A stretch of 64,000 bases of DNA from an uncultured bacterium (lineage in GTDB: Bacteria; Verrucomicrobiota; Kiritimatiellia; CAIKKV01; CAIJXV01): positions 47,379 to 111,378 of the forward strand of contig CAIJXV010000116.1 in assembly GCA_903824675.1 (NCBI GenBank). The letters are read 5' to 3'. The first letter of the stretch is position 1, and every line of letters starts with the position of its first letter. Below the pieces are notes generated by a model. The model saw only the letters and a program-made list of their open reading frames with translations. It was not told the origin of the DNA and searched no databases. The position numbers and the translations under genes are program-made. This document shows, piece by piece, positions 7,702 to 16,517 of this stretch.

Positions 7702-8339
7702 TCCTCACCCCCCTCGCTTCCCCTCAGTTCACCCGGGATCAATGGGCCGCCCGACTGGTCCGCGAAATCAATACCGCGGCGTCCGGACTCAACCCGTTAC
7801 CCCCCGAATCCATTCTGGAAGTGGCGCGCGGTGTGGCCGCCTTTGTCGACGAACGGCTCCCGGCCGGGGTGCCGCTTGAATCCGAACGGCTCCTCGCCAT
7901 GACCTCCCAAGCCCTTTCCGCACTCGGCGAAAAAACACTTGCCCGTCGCCTTTTGATTTTCGGCTGCGGTCTCGTGCATCCGGCCGAATGGACGGTCGGC
8001 GGCGAGCGCACCATGTTGATTTTGGATTTAAAACGCCTCACCGTCCGCCGCGAGGATTGCCTTGAAATCGTTCTCTTTCGAACCCTGGGCGTCTGTCTCA
8101 ATTCCATTGCCGATACCTGGGATGCCGCCCGGGGCGATGGCACATTGGGTCTGCGAAATCTCGGTCCCACCGCGCGAGCCTTCGTTCCTCCCCGTCGCCG
8201 GGCCGGACGCCATATCGCCGCCTTTGCCGATGAAGTGATTGCCGCCTGCCGGGCGCACTTTGAAACCCTTCGCCAACAGCGCGAGTGGGATACCGTTCCC
8301 CATGTCATTCTTCTGGATCGCCTGCCAACTTCCCCCTAA
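7698..8339 (+). CDS. Uncharacterised protein coupled to nrdR
   Basis: A 213-residue protein I do not recognise. Residues 20-75 (PPESILEVARGVAAFVDERLP...LSALGEKTLARRLLIFG) are helical and loosely resemble the end of an ATP-cone, as if it had once been linked to nucleotide sensing. The middle (VGGERTMLILDLKRL) is strand-rich. The C-terminal half is Arg-rich without known motifs. It starts inside the nrdR stop codon (ATGA), so it is co-translated with nrdR. It is followed after 19 bp by purC with a strong GAGGAGGAT site. A link to nucleotide metabolism is suggested only by context. Confidence 0.65.
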   Translation: MILTPLASPQFTRDQWAARLVREINTAASGLNPLPPESILEVARGVAAFVDERLPAGVPLESERLLAMTSQALSALGEKTLARRLLIFGCGLVHPAEWTVGGERTMLILDLKRLTVRREDCLEIVLFRTLGVCLNSIADTWDAARGDGTLGLRNLGPTARAFVPPRRRAGRHIAAFADEVIAACRAHFETLRQQREWDTVPHVILLDRLPTSP

Positions 8340-8358
8340 CTGAGGAGGATCTGTTCAC

Positions 8359-9324
8359 ATGATCAACGACACCACCCTGCAAGCTGGACTTAACAACCTG
8401 TTGAGCGAAACCCATTTTGACGAACTGGGCCCGCGCGAGAGCGGTAAAGTCCGCGACAGTTACCGGCAGGGCGATCGCCGGTTGCTGGTCACCACCGATC
8501 GCATTTCCGCCTTCGATTGCATCCTGGGGACCATTCCCTTCAAGGGGCAGGTTCTCAACCAACTCGCCGCCTTCTGGTTTGAAAACACCCGGGATATCGC
8601 CCCCAATCACGTCCTCGCCCTGCCCGACCCCAATGTCATGGTCGTCCAGGAATGTGAACAACTCCCGCTTGAATTCATCGTCCGCGGATACATCACGGGA
8701 GTGACCCCAACGTCGGCCTGGTTCAACTATGAACGGGGCGTCCGCCATTTCTGCGGCAACCTCCTCCCCGAAGGGTTGAAAAAGGATCAGAAACTGGAAC
8801 GTCCCATCCTGACGCCCACCACCAAACACGAAAAACATGACCGCCCTATCTCTCGCGATGAGGCCATCCGCGAAGGTCTGATTGATGGGGCAACCTTCGA
8901 TGCCGCGGCCGCCATTTGTTTCAAACTCTACGACCGCGCCGTCCAACATGCTGCCCGGCAGGGATTGATCTTCGTCGACACCAAGTATGAGATCGGCCGC
9001 CGGGAGGGTCGGCTGGTGGTCTCGGACGAAATTCACACACCCGATTCGTCGCGCTATTGGTTCGCCGACACCTATGCCGAACGATTTGCCGCCGGACAGG
9101 AACAGCGGAAGATTGATAAGGAATATGTCCGAGAATGGCTGGCGGCCCAAGGCTTCCGCGGCGAGGGTCGCCCTCCGGTTCTCCCCGATGAAATCCGGCT
9201 CGAAGCCGCCCGCCGCTATATCCAGGCCTATGAGCAGGTCACCGGAAAAAACTTCATCCCCGCCACCGAAACCATCGAACCCCGTATCCGTCGGAATCTC
9301 AAGGCGGCAGGGTATCTGAAATAA
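8359..9324 (+). CDS. purC: Phosphoribosylaminoimidazole-succinocarboxamide synthase
   Basis: A 321-residue SAICAR synthase, which ligates aspartate to CAIR with ATP in purine synthesis. Visible are GKVRDSY at the nucleotide-binding N-terminus, TTDRISAFD, the substrate loop RGYITG, FVDTKYEIGR and SDEIHTPDSSRYW, all in the expected order. At about 320 residues it belongs to the longer subgroup, rather than the 240-residue E. coli form. The ribosome site GAGGAGGAT is 8 bases before ATG 8359. The gene ends 3 bp from the convergent lpxC stop. Confidence 0.96.
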   Translation: MINDTTLQAGLNNLLSETHFDELGPRESGKVRDSYRQGDRRLLVTTDRISAFDCILGTIPFKGQVLNQLAAFWFENTRDIAPNHVLALPDPNVMVVQECEQLPLEFIVRGYITGVTPTSAWFNYERGVRHFCGNLLPEGLKKDQKLERPILTPTTKHEKHDRPISRDEAIREGLIDGATFDAAAAICFKLYDRAVQHAARQGLIFVDTKYEIGRREGRLVVSDEIHTPDSSRYWFADTYAERFAAGQEQRKIDKEYVREWLAAQGFRGEGRPPVLPDEIRLEAARRYIQAYEQVTGKNFIPATETIEPRIRRNLKAAGYLK

Positions 9325-9327
9325 TCG

Positions 9328-10347
9328 TCAGTCCAATTCCACCAACAACTTCTTCTGATACAGCAGGCGGATCATCTGCACATCCAGCGCATGGCCAGCC
9401 TTGTAAGACGTCACCCGTCCGACAAAACGTCCCACATCGATCAGCGCGATCGCCGCCAGCAGGTCCATCATGGTCCGATGCCACACCGCTTCCAAGGCCT
9501 TGCCCTGATGTTCGATCCGAGGCGGGTTGAAATATTTCCAGCGCCCGGCGATCAGGATGTTCCGGGTGGTATAACCCAAATTACGCCAGTCGGCAAATAA
9601 TTGTCCGATCGTCTTACAGAACAACATCGAGAGAAAGGGAGCGTTCGTCCGGGCCTGCGCCCCATGGCGAAAGGTTTCCGGCGTCACTCGAACCCGCAAC
9701 CGTTGACGACCGATGGCCGATTTGAAATTCACCCCGCAATCGATGTCCAGGATTCGCCGCTGTGCATCCGCCGGGGGATGGAAGGTTAATATCCCCCCCG
9801 AAGGCGAGGACACGGTCACCGGCTCTCGGACCGTCACCCATTTGACCGGCTGATCAACCGTTTGTCGACCGGCGCGGTCCAGTGCCTCCACCAGGTCCGC
9901 ACTCCCCCGGTCAAACAAGGGCGGATCCCCGGAATCCATCCGGATCATCAAATTGTCGATTTCCAGTCCATTCCGCAAAGCGATGATATGTTCCACCATG
10001 CGCATATAATTATGGGGGGAACCGCTGCATAACACGATGTTGCGCTGGGTCGTCCAGACCGTATTCACGCTCACCCGGATCGGCAAAGCGTCGGGCAGAT
10101 CCGTCCGGGCGAACCACCAGCCCTCCTGGGTGGTGGGTTCAAAATTCAGGGTTCGACTGGCTTTGCCAAAAAAAGTCCCGGGACCCGTCACGCTCACCGG
10201 CGACCCGATGGTCACCTGTCGCGTCGCCGGCGGCGGCGGCTCGGGAGTCCAGTCCTGATCGACCGGTATCCCGGCCAATTCGGCATACGATCGCTCCACC
10301 GACAACCGGTTCCCCTGTAAAATCTGTCCACACATCGCTTCAGCCAT
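9328..10347 (-). CDS. lpxC: UDP-3-O-acyl-N-acetylglucosamine deacetylase
   Basis: A 339-residue LpxC-like protein, the zinc enzyme that commits UDP-acyl-GlcNAc to lipid A. The metal and catalytic residues can be placed: VEHI (Glu and His, MVEHIIALRNGLEIDN), HRTMMD (His and Asp ligands) and KAGHALD (catalytic His). An N-terminal part of about 60 residues before the first domain is longer and more divergent than in E. coli, and the first-domain sequence is poorly conserved. The ribosome site AAAGGA precedes ATG 10347. Presence of lpxC argues for a lipopolysaccharide outer membrane. A small doubt is divergence: it could be a paralogue, but all catalytic positions are intact. Confidence 0.88.
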   Translation of the reverse strand: MAEAMCGQILQGNRLSVERSYAELAGIPVDQDWTPEPPPPATRQVTIGSPVSVTGPGTFFGKASRTLNFEPTTQEGWWFARTDLPDALPIRVSVNTVWTTQRNIVLCSGSPHNYMRMVEHIIALRNGLEIDNLMIRMDSGDPPLFDRGSADLVEALDRAGRQTVDQPVKWVTVREPVTVSSPSGGILTFHPPADAQRRILDIDCGVNFKSAIGRQRLRVRVTPETFRHGAQARTNAPFLSMLFCKTIGQLFADWRNLGYTTRNILIAGRWKYFNPPRIEHQGKALEAVWHRTMMDLLAAIALIDVGRFVGRVTSYKAGHALDVQMIRLLYQKKLLVELD

Positions 10348-10508
10348 GAGTCGATCCTTTCGGAAAATCCCCGGCAGTCTAAATCATCCCGGCCGACAAA
10401 ACAACTTCGATTGGCTATTTTTTTAGACCGGATCAATTCCAGCCGTTTGCATTTCTTATCCCGTTGCGCTGGACAAACCTTGGAGATGAGGATGCGACTC
10501 GGTAAAAC

Positions 10509-12293
10509 TCATCCGCACGGGAAAACACATTCGATCGGCCATCGGCTTCGAACTGAATTAATCAATTCCAGCCGTTGAATCGAGGGCCATTCATCCAAGG
10601 TCAATACCCTCTCTTCAATCGTTCCTGCCCGCAACAAAGCCGCGCGCCAAACTCCGGGTAATAATCCGCATTTTACCGGCGGCGTATACCAACGGCCCTC
10701 CCACTCATAGATCAGGTTGGCAATGCAGGATTCGGTTATCTCCCGCATTTCATTCCACAACAAGACATCGTTAAAACCAGGACGACTCCGCAGGGCCTGC
10801 TCATAAACCGCGCGCCGGGTCGTCTTGTGGTACAAATAACGGTCGTCCGTGTGGATCGGGTTCAGCGCCAGTGTCACCCGATAGGGCGTGGGCAAAGGCG
10901 TCAGGGGTTGGATCTCCACCGATGGCTGCCCCTCCGAATCCACCCGCAAACGAAGCCGCAAAGATGTATCGAAGGGTCGGGCTCGGTCCCGACCATCGTC
11001 ATTCGATTCATTCACACCTGCAGACACCGCTTCCTGGATCCGCGCCCGGATTCCTGCCCGGTCCGCAGGGCGATCGAAATACCGCGCTGAATGGATCAGC
11101 CGGTCGAGATGCTCCTCCAACAGGACGAAGCCCCCCTCCGGTGTCCAAGACAAGGTTTCCAGCAGGTCGAAGTGCTCCGGAATTTCAGTTAAAACCCGGG
11201 CCTTGACCCGGCCTTCCTCCCACTCGCCTGCGGCTGTTGAATCCCAGACGATCCCCCCGCCCAACCCATATTCCGCCCGCTTCCGCCGCCGGTCGATCAA
11301 TACCGTCCGGATGGCCACGTTGAATTGTGCCCGTCCGCCCGGTGCGATAAAACCCACCGCCCCGGTATAAATCGAACGCGGTCCGCTTTCCAGTTCCGTG
11401 ATGATTTCCATCGTCCGCCGTTTCGGCGCACCGGTAATGGATGCAGGGGGGAAGAGGGCCTGAAAAATCTCCGGCACCCCACCCCGGATGCGACCTTCCA
11501 CCGTGCTCGTCATTTGCCAGACGGTCGGGTATTGCTCAATGTCATAGAGACGGGTGGCCTGGACGCTACCCGGCTCGCAAACCCTCCCGAGATCGTTGCG
11601 GACCATATCCACAATCATCACGTTTTCGGCCCGGTTTTTTTCGGATTTCTCCAACGCCCTGCGCAGTTCCAGATCCTCTAACGCCGTCAGACCGCGGGGA
11701 CTGGTGCCTTTCATCGGCCGACTGATCAGGCGATCTCCTTCCAACCTGAAAAACAACTCTGGCGAGGCCGAACACAAGCACCAGTCTCCCGTGTCGAGGA
11801 AGGCACCCAATCGTGTTTTCTGGGCAGTGATCAAACGGGTAAAGAGGGCCCACGGGTCTCCTTCGAAAGGGGCGTTCAAACGTCGGGTATAATTGACTTG
11901 ATAGGTGTCACCGGCATGAATGTAGTGCCGAATCCGTTCAATGGCCTCGCGGTGATCAGCCGCACTCACGGTCGTCTGCCAGTCCATCGGCACCCCCGCC
12001 ACCGGGAGTAAAACCGACGGGGCCAGGGTCCGCGGGGCGCGAAACAGGCCAAACCAGACCAGTGGAAAATCCGATGCCGGGCCAACGGTTAAGGCGGAAT
12101 CAAAAGCCGGAGCCGCCTCGTAACTGACCCACCCGACGGCCCACAATCCTTCGGTCGCCACCCGTTCGGATGCCGATTCCAGCACCGGCCCCACCTGCCC
12201 CAACGTCCGCGCCTCAACGGTTGCAACCGGATCATCAAATCCCATCCAAAGGCCGGTCCGCTCATCTTGAATAACCCAGGATGCCGGCTTCAT
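10509..12293 (-). CDS. pabB: Bifunctional aminodeoxychorismate synthase component I / aminodeoxychorismate lyase (PabB-PabC fusion)
   Basis: A 594-residue fusion for p-aminobenzoate (folate) synthesis. The first 365 residues or so are the chorismate-binding domain, with YIHAGDTYQVNYTRR, SRPMKGTSPRG, EKNRAENVMIVDMVRNDLG, TSTVEGRIR and PASITGAPKRRTMEII. The remainder is a class-IV PLP aminotransferase fold, with a lysine candidate in YHKTTRRAVYE and the EITESCIANLIYE and CGLLPGV signatures. It would convert chorismate to ADC and then release pABA, with a separate PabA glutaminase. I chose ATG 12293 because the upstream bases in this frame come from a foreign sulfatase relic; 12341 is the longest open start. 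This start overlaps the relic's stop (ATGA). Confidence 0.92.
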   Translation of the reverse strand: MKPASWVIQDERTGLWMGFDDPVATVEARTLGQVGPVLESASERVATEGLWAVGWVSYEAAPAFDSALTVGPASDFPLVWFGLFRAPRTLAPSVLLPVAGVPMDWQTTVSAADHREAIERIRHYIHAGDTYQVNYTRRLNAPFEGDPWALFTRLITAQKTRLGAFLDTGDWCLCSASPELFFRLEGDRLISRPMKGTSPRGLTALEDLELRRALEKSEKNRAENVMIVDMVRNDLGRVCEPGSVQATRLYDIEQYPTVWQMTSTVEGRIRGGVPEIFQALFPPASITGAPKRRTMEIITELESGPRSIYTGAVGFIAPGGRAQFNVAIRTVLIDRRRKRAEYGLGGGIVWDSTAAGEWEEGRVKARVLTEIPEHFDLLETLSWTPEGGFVLLEEHLDRLIHSARYFDRPADRAGIRARIQEAVSAGVNESNDDGRDRARPFDTSLRLRLRVDSEGQPSVEIQPLTPLPTPYRVTLALNPIHTDDRYLYHKTTRRAVYEQALRSRPGFNDVLLWNEMREITESCIANLIYEWEGRWYTPPVKCGLLPGVWRAALLRAGTIEERVLTLDEWPSIQRLELINSVRSRWPIECVFPCG

Positions 12294-12400
12294 TTCCACA
12301 CACTTACCCGGGGGGGTGGGCAGAAGTCGCTCCCCGCGCATCCGATATCGCGCCAGCCCAAGTCATCGATCAGAATGAACAAAATGTTGGTTTTTTTCAT
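12290..12400 (-). pseudogene. Decapitated sulfatase: first 25-30 codons only
   Basis: On the minus strand the ATG at 12400 opens a 36-codon frame that begins MKKTNILFILIDDLGWRDIG and continues CAGSDF. This is the unmistakable N-terminus of a type I sulfatase (the IDDLGW aspartates bind calcium). After GSDF the similarity ends and the frame stops at 12292-12290, one base out of register with the pabB start. The catalytic CxPSR motif and the rest of the roughly 450-residue enzyme are missing. A deletion or recombination has joined a sulfatase head directly to the pabB 5' end. Confidence 0.8.
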
Positions 12401-12646
12401 AATCCACGGCTCTCAGCGGGACCGGCCGACTCAAGGGGCTGGCTGACGAGCTCAAATTGCCACATCCTGACTACCCCCGCAAGCGCATTCCATTCCGGTC
12501 GGGTGGAGTCCACATAAATAAAACGATTCTCCTTGAAATCAGTCTCCGAAAACGCTTATATCTAACCAGCTTTTGTTTTGCGCTGGAAAGCCTGTCAAAC
12601 GACCTGTTTTCCACGCTTTTTGAACCGTACAAATAGGAGAACCGCT
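12294..12646. other. Divergent intergenic region between pabB and nifJ
   Basis: This 353-bp stretch holds the two minus-strand relics described above (12290-12400 and 12397-12555). On the plus strand it holds the leader of nifJ with AGGAGA 7 bases before ATG 12647. I could not assign a convincing promoter for nifJ; the AT-richer part at 12541-12635 is the likely place. Confidence 0.5.
12397..12555 (-). pseudogene. Relic of the 3' end of a gene that was coupled to the lost sulfatase
   Basis: A 52-codon open stretch ends with TGA at 12399-12397, overlapping the ATG of the sulfatase relic (TTATGA), as in a translationally coupled operon. The peptide contains NRFIYVDSTRPEWNAL and VVRMWQFELVSQP, which look like real beta-rich protein sequence rather than noise. 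An in-frame TAA precedes it at 12556. I cannot name the family. Confidence 0.4.
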
Positions 12647-15600
12647 ATGGCTAAAAAATTGGAAATGATCGACGGGAACACCGCGGCCGGCACCATTGCC
12701 CACGCGCTCAGCGAAGTCATCGCCATCTATCCCATCACCCCGTCCTCCCCTATGGGCGAAACCGCCGATGAACTGTCCGCCGCCGGTGTCAAAAACCTCT
12801 GGGGCACCTTACCGAGCGTCGTCGAACTCCAGTCTGAAGGCGGTGCCAGCGGGGCCGTCCATGGAGCCCTTACCTCCGGCGCCCTGACCACCACCTTCAC
12901 CGCGTCCCAGGGGCTCCTCCTGATGATCCCCAACATGTTCAAAATCGCCGGGGAACTCACGCCGACCGTCTTCCATGTCACCGCCCGTTCTCTCGCCTGC
13001 CAGGGGCTCTCGATTTTCGGCGACCATTCCGATGTCATGAGCGTCCGATCGACCGGTTGGGCCATGCTCGCCAGCAACAGCGTCCAGGAAGTTGCCGACT
13101 TTGCCCTGATCGCCCATGCCGCCACGCTCGAAGCCCGCATCCCCTTCGTCCATTTCTTCGATGGCTTCCGGACCTCCCATGAAGTCCAGAATATCGAAAT
13201 GATCGATCGCGACCTGATGCGCGCCATGATCAGCGACGAGCTCGTGCTCGCCCAACGCGCCCGCGCCCTCACCCCCGACCGGCCCGCCATCCGCGGAACC
13301 GCCCAGAACCCCGATGTCTATTTCCAGGGCCGCGAAACCGTCAACAAGTACTACCTCGCCGCCGCCCAGATCGTCCAAAACCAGATGGACAAATTCGCCA
13401 AACTGACCGGCCGCCAGTACAAGCTTTTTGACTATGTCGGCGCCCCGGATGCCGAAAAAGTCCTGATCATCATGGGATCCGGTGCCGAGACCGCCCATGA
13501 AACCGTTGAGCAATTGACCCGTAAAGGCGAAAAGGTCGGCGTCCTCAAGGTCCGCCTCTTCCGCCCCTTCGATATCGGCGCCTTCGTCGCCGCTCTGCCC
13601 GCTTCGGTCAAGAAAATCGCCGTCCTCGACCGCACCAAGGAACCCGGTGCTATCGGCGAGCCCCTCTATACCGATATTCGCACCGCCATCGGCGAAGCCC
13701 AGGGCGCCAAGCTCATGCAGACCGCCTTTTACCCGGGCATCGTCGGGGGACGCTACGGACTCGGATCCAAGGAATTCACACCGGCCATGGTTAAGTCGGT
13801 CTTCGACAACCTGTCGGCCCCCACCCCGAAGAACCACTTCACGGTTGGGATCGAAGATGACATCACTCACACCAGCCTGACGGTCGATGTCGGTTACCAT
13901 ATTGATCATGCCGACCGCTTTGAAGCCATGTTCTTCGGCCTCGGATCCGATGGTACCGTCGGTGCAAACAAGAACTCCATCAAGATCATCGGAACCGATA
14001 CCGGCAAATACGCCCAGGGTTACTTCGTCTATGACTCGAAGAAGGCCGGGTCGATCACCGTGTCGCATCTCCGCTTCGGCTCCGGTATCATCCGCAGTCC
14101 CTACCTCTGTACCAAGGCCGATTTTGTCGCCTGTCATAACTTCTCGTTCCTCGAGAAATACGACATGCTGGTGAATGCCAAGGTCGGCGCCACGTTCCTG
14201 TTGGCCAGCCCCTATAGCGCCGACCAGGTCTGGAACGAAATCCCCGATGAAGTGGCCCGCCAGATCATCGCCAAGAAGATCAAGTTTTATGTCATCGATG
14301 CCATGAAGCTCGCGGAAAGCCTCGGGCTGGGAGCGCGCATCAATACCATCATGCAGACCTGCTTCTTCGCCATCTCCGGGGTTCTGCCCAAGGAACAGGC
14401 GATCGATCACCTCAAGCAGGCCATCAAGAAAACTTACGGACGCAAGGGCGATGATGTCGTCCAGATGAACTTCAAGGCCGTGGAAGCCGCTGTCGCCTCG
14501 ACGCACGAAGTCAAGGTTCCGGCCCAAATCTCGGGCAAAAAGAAAATGCCCCCCGTCGTCCCCGTCGACGCGACCGAATTCGTCAAAAATGTCACCTCCA
14601 AGATCATGTGCATGCAGGGGGATTCCCTCCCGGTCAGCGCCATGCCTGAGGATGGGACCTGGCCGACCGCCACCACCCAATACGAAAAGCGCAATATTGC
14701 CACGGAAATCCCCCAATGGGATCCCGCCCTCTGCATCCAGTGCGCCCAGTGTTCGCTGGTCTGCCCGCATGCCGCCATCCGCGTCAAGGTCTATGACCCG
14801 AAACTCCTCGCCGGGGCCACGCCCGGGTTCAAATCCGCCGATGCCAAGGGCAAGGAGTTCGCCGGGATGAAGTTTACGGTCCAGGTCGCGCCCGAGGATT
14901 GCACCGGGTGCGGTGCCTGCGTCTATAACTGCCCGGCACGCGAAAAGAACAAGGAAACGAAACAGGAAACCGGACACCGCGCCATCGATATGGTTCCGCA
15001 AATCCCCCTGCGTCAGCAGGAAGCCGCCAACTTCAAATTTTTCCTCGGTTTGCCCGAGGCCGACCTGAAATTGGTCAACCGCGGGACCATCAAGGGCAGT
15101 CAGCTCAGCCGGGCCCTGTTCGAATTCTCCGGCGCCTGCGCCGGGTGCGGTGAAACGCCCTACATCAAGCTATTGACCCAGCTCGTCGGAGATCACCTCA
15201 TGATCGCCAACGCCACCGGGTGCTCCTCGATCTATGGCGGCAACCTGCCCACCACTCCCTATTGCCAGGACATCTCCGGTCGCGGTCCGGCCTGGGCTAA
15301 CTCCCTCTTTGAGGATAACGCCGAATTTGGCCTGGGCATGCGGCTGGCTGTCGAAAAATTCGGCACCTACGCCCTGGAATTAGCCGACCGTATCGTCGCC
15401 GGCGCCTGTGATCGCGGACCCGCCCTCAAAGAGCTGGTCGCCGCCATTCACTCGGCCGACCAAGCGACGCCCATGGGCATCGAGGAACAGCGCGCCCGGG
15501 TCAGTCAGCTCAAGGAAAAACTGGCCGGATGTGACAATGAAGCTTGCAAACAGCTTCTCTCGGTCGCCGATTATCTCGTCCGGAAATCGGTTTGGATTGT

Positions 15601-16264
15601 CGGCGGCGATGGCTGGGCCTATGACATCGGCTACGGTGGGCTGGATCATGTTCTGGCCTCCGGCCGCAACATCAAGGTCCTCGTGGTCGATACCGAAGTC
15701 TATTCGAATACCGGCGGGCAGGCCTCCAAGTCCACCCCTATGGGTGCCGTCGCCAAGTTTGCCGCCGGCGGCAAACCGTCGATGAAGAAGGATCTGGGCA
15801 TGATCGCGATGACCTACGGCAACATCTATGTCGCCACGATCGCCTTGGGCGCCAATCCCGCCCAAACCGTCCGGGCGCTCAGCGAAGCGGAAGCCTATGA
15901 CGGCCCCGCGCTGGTCATCGCCTACTCGCATTGCATCGCCCACGGCATCGATATGACCACCGGCATGGGACAGCAAAAGGAAGCCGTCGCCTCCGGACAC
16001 TTCCCGCTCTACCGCTTCAATCCGGACCTGACGAAACAGGGCAAAAACGCCCTGCAGCTCGACAGCAAACCGCCGACCATGAAGTTCAGCGAGCATGCGA
16101 TCAAGGAAAACCGGTTCCGGACCCTGTCCAAGTCGAATCCCGAACAGTTCAAACTCCTGATGGCCGAAGCCGACAAGCTGGTGGCGGCCAAGTATGACCT
16201 GTTGACGAAATTGGCCGGACTGGCCCCCTGCGACGGATCTGCCCCGGCGGCTGCCGCCCAGTAA
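12647..16264 (+). CDS. nifJ: Pyruvate:ferredoxin (flavodoxin) oxidoreductase
   Basis: A 1205-residue single-chain PFOR, which oxidatively decarboxylates pyruvate to acetyl-CoA and CO2 with electrons to ferredoxin or flavodoxin. Domains in order: the pyrimidine-binding domain (YPITPSSPMGE), the gamma-like middle domain, and an 8Fe ferredoxin insert with CIQCAQCSLVCPH and CTGCGACVYNCP. The TPP domain follows, with CAGCGETPY, GCSSIYGGN, GGDGWAYDIG and SNTGGQASKSTP. Length and motif order are canonical. The start is ATG 12647 with AGGAGA upstream; the longer frame from 12578 adds 23 residues with no family similarity. It is transcribed alone and ends at a strong terminator. It marks an anaerobic or microaerobic metabolism. 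Confidence 0.97.
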   Translation: MAKKLEMIDGNTAAGTIAHALSEVIAIYPITPSSPMGETADELSAAGVKNLWGTLPSVVELQSEGGASGAVHGALTSGALTTTFTASQGLLLMIPNMFKIAGELTPTVFHVTARSLACQGLSIFGDHSDVMSVRSTGWAMLASNSVQEVADFALIAHAATLEARIPFVHFFDGFRTSHEVQNIEMIDRDLMRAMISDELVLAQRARALTPDRPAIRGTAQNPDVYFQGRETVNKYYLAAAQIVQNQMDKFAKLTGRQYKLFDYVGAPDAEKVLIIMGSGAETAHETVEQLTRKGEKVGVLKVRLFRPFDIGAFVAALPASVKKIAVLDRTKEPGAIGEPLYTDIRTAIGEAQGAKLMQTAFYPGIVGGRYGLGSKEFTPAMVKSVFDNLSAPTPKNHFTVGIEDDITHTSLTVDVGYHIDHADRFEAMFFGLGSDGTVGANKNSIKIIGTDTGKYAQGYFVYDSKKAGSITVSHLRFGSGIIRSPYLCTKADFVACHNFSFLEKYDMLVNAKVGATFLLASPYSADQVWNEIPDEVARQIIAKKIKFYVIDAMKLAESLGLGARINTIMQTCFFAISGVLPKEQAIDHLKQAIKKTYGRKGDDVVQMNFKAVEAAVASTHEVKVPAQISGKKKMPPVVPVDATEFVKNVTSKIMCMQGDSLPVSAMPEDGTWPTATTQYEKRNIATEIPQWDPALCIQCAQCSLVCPHAAIRVKVYDPKLLAGATPGFKSADAKGKEFAGMKFTVQVAPEDCTGCGACVYNCPAREKNKETKQETGHRAIDMVPQIPLRQQEAANFKFFLGLPEADLKLVNRGTIKGSQLSRALFEFSGACAGCGETPYIKLLTQLVGDHLMIANATGCSSIYGGNLPTTPYCQDISGRGPAWANSLFEDNAEFGLGMRLAVEKFGTYALELADRIVAGACDRGPALKELVAAIHSADQATPMGIEEQRARVSQLKEKLAGCDNEACKQLLSVADYLVRKSVWIVGGDGWAYDIGYGGLDHVLASGRNIKVLVVDTEVYSNTGGQASKSTPMGAVAKFAAGGKPSMKKDLGMIAMTYGNIYVATIALGANPAQTVRALSEAEAYDGPALVIAYSHCIAHGIDMTTGMGQQKEAVASGHFPLYRFNPDLTKQGKNALQLDSKPPTMKFSEHAIKENRFRTLSKSNPEQFKLLMAEADKLVAAKYDLLTKLAGLAPCDGSAPAAAAQ

Positions 16265-16285
16265 TTGTTAACGGACCGAACCCAA

Positions 16286-16317
16286 GCCGCCGGAGCCCCC
16301 GCTCCGGCGGCTTTTTT
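16286..16317 (+). terminator. Rho-independent terminator of nifJ
   Basis: An 11-bp perfect stem (GCCGCCGGAGC at 16286-16296 with its complement at 16301-16311), a four-base C loop, then six T at 16312-16317. It sits 21 bp after the nifJ stop. Confidence 0.93.
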
Positions 16318-16375
16318 ATTGGGGAATATCCGGCGTAACCGGACACTTAGCGTCCCATTCAGTATACGGATTCAT

Positions 16376-16480
16376 GTTTGTAGTAGCGCCGCAAGAGGCG
16401 CGTGGTGTCCCCATAATCTGTCCCTCATTTTCCTAGCCTTCCTCCCGCCGGTTGGGTACCCTTCCAGCATTGGCTACGAG
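16376..16480 (+). repeat. 105-bp REP-like element, copy A
   Basis: It begins GTTTGTAGTAGCGCCGCAAG and contains a GCGCC-GCAAGA-GGCGC hairpin. The first 33 bases are identical to those of copy C at 18536, and blocks further in (CTGTCCCT, CCTCCCGC, GGCTAC) are shared. It ends in a degenerate GGCTACGAG against GGCTACAAC in copy C. The two copies have the same length and orientation and bracket the island with the glycoside hydrolase and HicBA remnants. Confidence 0.7.
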
Positions 16481-16517
16481 TGATAGTTATTAAAAATTCC
16501 ATGAACAGATTGAGCAG

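Noticed and set aside
12809..15001. 730-codon minus-strand frame antisense to nifJ
   Set aside because: It is a long shadow produced by the high GC of nifJ third positions; composition is Gly/Asp-rich with no family pattern, and nifJ on the plus strand is unambiguous.
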